Source: Flaccisagitta enflata (lineage: Eukaryota; Chaetognatha; Sagittoidea; Aphragmophora). Taken from it: a stretch of 64,000 bases of DNA. Shown here piece by piece: positions 58,985 to 64,000 of this stretch. The DNA is taken from positions 19,902,001 to 19,966,000 of the forward strand of contig OZ231126.1 in assembly GCA_965153355.1 (NCBI GenBank), written 5' to 3'. The notes beneath the pieces were generated by a model. That model did no database searches and was not told the DNA's origin. It saw only the letters and a program-made list of their open reading frames with translations. The translations under genes and the position numbers were made by a program. Position 1 is the stretch's first letter, and every line of letters starts with the position of its first letter.

Positions 58985-59595
58985 CGCTGAGGAGATTACA
59001 CTTTTTTTCATGCTGGGACCCAGAGGAGGGCCCAGATTTTTTTATTTTGATGTAACTAATGTATTCTAAAAATTTTAGGACCATAGGCGTTCTTAAACAT
59101 TCATCATATTGCACTCGCAAAATGGCTCAGCCTTAAGGGGGCCAAAATTTCAAAATCATTTTTCCTCAAATCTGATGCCAGATTCAAATTCCTTGTAAAA
59201 AATTATGTCAGATACTATATTTTCTTTTTTCAAAATTTTGTTTTTATGCTGAAAAAAATGCCAAAAACCTCCAAAAATGAGGGTTTTTTAAAAAACAAGG
59301 CCTTTTTTGAGTTTTTTTGCATTTTTTTTAGCTTAAAAACAAAATTTTGAAAAAAGAAAATATAGTATCTGGCATGATTTTTTACAAGGAATCTGAATCT
59401 GGCATCAGATTTGAGGAAAAATGATTTTGAAATTTTAGCCCCCTTTAGGATCAACCATTTTTCAGGTGCAATATGATGAATGTTTAAGAACGTCTATAGT
59501 CCTGAACTTTTTAGAATACATTAGTTACATCAAAATAAAAAAATCTGAGCCCTCCTCTGGATCCCTGCATGAAAAAAAGTGTATTCTCCTCAGCG
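58985..59595. mobile_element. Long foldback element, about 611 bp, TA target
   Basis: CGCTGAGGAGATTACAC at 58985 pairs with GTGTATTCTCCTCAGCG ending at 59595, flanked by TA. The arms match for about 300 bp each to a T/A-rich centre near 59290. Non-coding; probably related in mechanism to the elements at 39.3 and 13.5 kb, but different in sequence. Confidence 0.8.
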
Positions 59596-59597
59596 TA

Positions 59598-60263
59598 ATG
59601 GATAGGTTCAATGTGATTTACAGTAATGGTAAAGATGGCGAGACTCATGTGCGGGATCTAAGGCGGATAGGGGCAGCGAAAATAAACGGTTGAATGAGGG
59701 TGGGGGAAAATGGAAAGATCGAAATTTAAAGGGGAATGATTTGAGGATAGGAAAGGGGGAGTGAGACAAGAGAAGGACGAGGAAAGGGGGGGGGGAGGTA
59801 AAAGAAGAAAAGAGAAAAGGGGTGCGGTACGAAATCACGTTCTCCACCATTCTCCCTCGGCCCATCTTCGCCTTTTCTTTTTCCCTCGTGGTTTCTTTTA
59901 TTTTCTTTTTTTAACCATGGCGCCGGCAAGAATAGATTGGTCCTTGGCCTTATTCTAAATGCTGATTGGTCGTTTGACAAGATGCTGCTGGCTTCTTATT
60001 GGTTGATATGAGACGTGGCTTTGGCTTTCGCCTCAAAGTTAAACGTTTTCAAATTCAATCAGTGCGCCTTGGGCGACGTAACAGCAACAAAGACAACAAC
60101 AGCATCAACTACAGCAACAGCGACGTCAGTCAGATCGTCTATGATCCAGTTCTGTTTGTAACTGCCAACTGTTTGTTCGCGTTTCAGTTTGTTTTGTGTC
60201 TGCCTTTCTATTTGTTTGTTTTTCTGTCTACCCGTCTGTCTTTCTGTTTGTTTTTCTTTTAGC
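59598..60263. other. No gene; possible promoter-like CCAAT cluster
   Basis: G/A-rich at 59690-59820, CCAAT cluster at 59936-60002 (separate entry), then CAACAG-rich sequence to 60125. Confidence 0.4.
59933..60004 (-). promoter_or_regulatory. Three CCAAT boxes, NF-Y-like array
   Basis: ATTGG occurs at 59936-59940, 59965-59969 and 59998-60002, that is CCAAT on the minus strand, spaced 29 and 33 bp. Contexts (GACCAATCAGC, AACCAATAAG) fit the NF-Y consensus. Promoter function is inference; no gene start was identified next to it. Confidence 0.35.
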
Positions 60264-60299
<36 letters not shown>

Positions 60300-60323
60300 G
60301 CCTGTCTGTCTGTCTGTCTGTCT
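60264..60323. repeat. (TCTG)n microsatellite
   Basis: About 15 units. Confidence 0.95.
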
Positions 60324-60463
60324 ATTTATTTTCATCGGCGTGCATTGAATTTACTGAGACTTGGCGCGGGAGCGAGTTGATGAAGCGTTAAAACGAGTTT
60401 TCAAAACTCAACCTTTGGGATTTCGGTCCTAACCTTTTCTCATCTCCCTCAGCTTTAAAATAA

Positions 60464-61176
<713 letters not shown>

Positions 61177-61259
61177 ACATTTTAGATGTAGGTGAGGTCT
61201 GCATTATGGGAGGAGAAAGGTGGTGGGGGAAATGGGAGACAAGGTGGAATTGAGTGGGA

Positions 61260-61376
61260 AAAAGAAGAAGAAGAAGCTGAAGAAGAAGAAGAAGAAGAAG
61301 AAGAAGAAGAAGAAGAAGAAGAAGAAGAAGAAGAAGAAGAAGAAGAAGAAGAAGAAGAACAAGAAGAAGAACAAGA
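61260..61376. repeat. (GAA)n microsatellite
   Basis: About 37 units with GCT and CAA variants. Confidence 0.96.
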
Positions 61377-61756
61377 GGAAAGAAAGAGAACAAGGAGAAA
61401 GAAAGAGAAGGAGAAGACTAGGGGGAAGAGGAATGAAGATGAGGAAGAGCAAAGAGCGGGAATGATTATATTCAAGGGGAATGATATAATGATGGCACGG
61501 AGCAAAAAACCGCGGGGAGTTGGAGCACAAGGCCAACCGCCTCGACACCCGGCCATCCGACACCCGGCACCCCGGATCAGGCAGCGCCGGCACCCGGCGG
61601 TTACAGCGCCGACGCACCCGGCGATCGCAGTACCGACGCCATTGCGCCATGTACATCAGACTCAGAGAGATGTAGATCTATTTATGGTGCCCCAGCACTG
61701 ACAGTTGCCCTCCCTCATTTCATCGTTTTCTTCTTCGCCTCTTTCCTCCTCTTCTT
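61377..61756. other. No gene; GC-rich CACCCGGC patch
   Basis: 61545-61630 repeats CACCCGGC about five times irregularly. No gene recognised. Confidence 0.5.
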
Positions 61757-61936
61757 TATCTTCTTCTTCTTCTTCTTCTCCTCCTTCTTCAATTCTTCTT
61801 CTTTTTCTTCTTCTTTTTCTTTATCTTTTTCTTCTTCCTCTTCTTCCTCTGCACTTTTTTTTCGTTCTTTTTTGCTTGTTTTTCTTCTTCTTCTTCTTCT
61901 TCTTCTTCTTCTTCTACTTCTTCTTCTTCTTCTTCC
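61757..61936. repeat. (TTC)n tract, left flank of F2
   Basis: Imperfect TTC/TTTTTC sequence running up to the F2 left end. Confidence 0.9.
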
Positions 61937-62532
61937 TTTTTGGGCAGCGGCCCCAAAGGGCCGATGTCCTGTAGGACACAGGGGTGAATTTCCAGACGTC
62001 CGTACGTCCGTCCGTCCGTACGTACGTCCCCCCCCCCGAGGCCCCTCTCAGACCCCAAATCAGCCCTCTCAAGCCCAAAATCAGCCCTCTCAAGCCCAAA
62101 ATCAGCCCTCTCAGGCCCAAAATCAGCCCTCTCAGACCCAAAATCAGCCCTCTCAGGCCCAAAATCAGCTCTTTCAGCTCCAAAATTAGCTCCAAAATTA
62201 GCCCCAAATCAGCCCTCTCAAGCCCAAAATCAGCCCTCTCAAGCCCAAAATCAGCCCTTTCAGGCCCAAAATCAGTCCTCTCAGGCCCAAAATCAGCCCT
62301 TTCAGCTCCGAAATTAGCTCTCTAATACCCTAAATCAGCCTTGTCAGGCTCAAAATCAAGCATGTCAGCCCTTTAATGTGCCTTCTCAGGACGTCTGGAA
62401 ATTCACCCCTGTGTCCTACAGGACATCGGCCCTTTGGGGCCGCTGCCCTGCTCTCACTCCACTTCTTCAGTTGATCACTCCTAGCAGGGCATCGGGTACC
62501 GCTGACCATGTGCAATCCTTGGATGACTAGTT
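61937..62532 (+). mobile_element. F2 element, type B, intact
   Basis: The arms 61942-62001 and 62389-62448 are a perfect 60-bp inverted pair (GGGCAGCGGCCCCAAAGGG..., TGAATTTCCAGACGTCC). A GTCCGTAC tract and a C run precede a 21-bp core (CTCAAGCCCAAAATCAG type). The tail has GCCCTGC...GCAGGGC, CGGGTACCGCTGACC and hairpin ATCCTTGGAT (62515-62524). It splits a TTC microsatellite. Confidence 0.88.
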
Positions 62533-62612
62533 CTTCTTCTTCTTCTTCTTCTTCTTCTTCTTCTTCTTCTTCTTCTTCTTCTTCTTCTTCTTCTTCTTCT
62601 TCTTCTTCTTCT
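62530..62612. repeat. (TTC)n microsatellite, right flank of F2
   Basis: About 27 pure TTC units starting at the F2 terminus. Confidence 0.96.
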
Positions 62613-63065
62613 TGTACTTTTTCTTCTCTTCATCTTCTCCTTCTTCTCCTCCTCCCTCTTCATGTGATGTGGTCATTATGTGAGGGAAACCCATTTTTGA
62701 TGACTCTCTTTATTGAGGTACTGTGACATTTTTATGGAGAAAATGGTGAGGGTGATATTTGTAGAGATGTGCCCATGCGCGTGGGGGAAAGTTGGGGTTA
62801 ATGACATGATCTCTGAAGATATAGTCTTATAGATTATAAATAATCATGTCAAATCATTATTGTATTGTTGTTATTGTATTACAACAGAATGGGTTGATAC
62901 AGGAAATGGATGCTAGTTATTTCATGATCATGCAAACCAATTGTATTGGGTATAGAGTTTTCCTTCCATCTATCTGTTAACCTTCTGTGTGTATTTCTCC
63001 CTGTCTTTTTTCTTTCTTTCCTTCTTTCTTTCTATTTTCTCCCTTTCTTATTTGCTTTCCTCTTC

Positions 63066-63068
<3 letters not shown>
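62613..63068. other. No gene seen
   Basis: AT-rich, T/C-rich from 62995. Nothing recognised. Confidence 0.4.

Positions 63069-63141
<73 letters not shown>
63069..63141. repeat. (CT)n microsatellite
   Basis: About 36 units. Confidence 0.97.
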
Positions 63142-63997
<856 letters not shown>

Positions 63998-64000
63998 GCC

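Overview
This window looks like non-coding nuclear DNA from an animal, most likely an invertebrate. One piece of conserved protein-coding sequence can be defended: a single C2H2 zinc-finger exon (20434-20573, + strand) with canonical splice sites, resembling the ZNF423/ZNF521 (OAZ) family. The other open frames are mostly translations of simple repeats (poly-RE, SL, CV, TH, EE, S, I, F). No rRNA, tRNA, snRNA, CRISPR array, operon or viral gene was recognised. The species cannot be named from what is visible.

Simple repeats are extreme. By hand count about 8 kb, roughly an eighth of the window, is microsatellite. (GA/CT)n dominates, in more than 35 tracts up to about 195 bp, with (CA/GT)n, (GAA/TTC)n, (GTT)n, (GAAA)n, (TCTG)n, (TCG)n and a 600-bp (CAT)n block. 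Minisatellites of 9, 12, 22, 59, 66, 67 and 72 bp add to this.

The most interesting layer is a set of short non-autonomous mobile elements. Family F1 has at least 12 copies, in subfamilies F1a, F1b and F1c. It begins with a hairpin of the type AGTCGCG-loop-CGCGACT, continues with a (TCCG)n-like tract and variable core, then an inverted copy of the first ten bases, then a small 3' hairpin followed by TTGTT. Family F2 has five copies near 7.3, 28.2, 29.9, 43.5 and 61.9 kb. It has 55-60 bp inverted arms starting GGGCAGCGG, a TCCG/TTCG tract, a 20-21 bp tandem core, and a 3' tail with a compensated hairpin. Arms match within a copy but differ between copies. The layout recalls Helentron-associated elements (HINE/DINE-like) or foldback transposons; no transposase or helicase is present.

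Other elements: a hAT-type element (1608-2386) with a perfect 8-bp target duplication, inserted in a 21-bp tandem repeat; and five foldback elements of the TA-target type (92-347, 9737-11146, 13542-14313, 39288-39843, 58985-59595), four with TA on both sides.

Layout: 1-20 kb, mobile elements and GA tracts, with a 59-bp array at 18.1-18.6 kb; 20.4-20.6 kb, the zinc-finger exon; 21-32 kb, long compound microsatellites, F1 copies and two F2 copies; 32-45 kb, GA tracts, F1c and F1b copies, a truncated F2, a foldback and a proline/threonine-type minisatellite; 45-64 kb, GA/CA/CAT tracts, minisatellites, a foldback and the best-preserved F2. If the zinc-finger gene extends to either side, most of this window is its introns, but no second exon was found.
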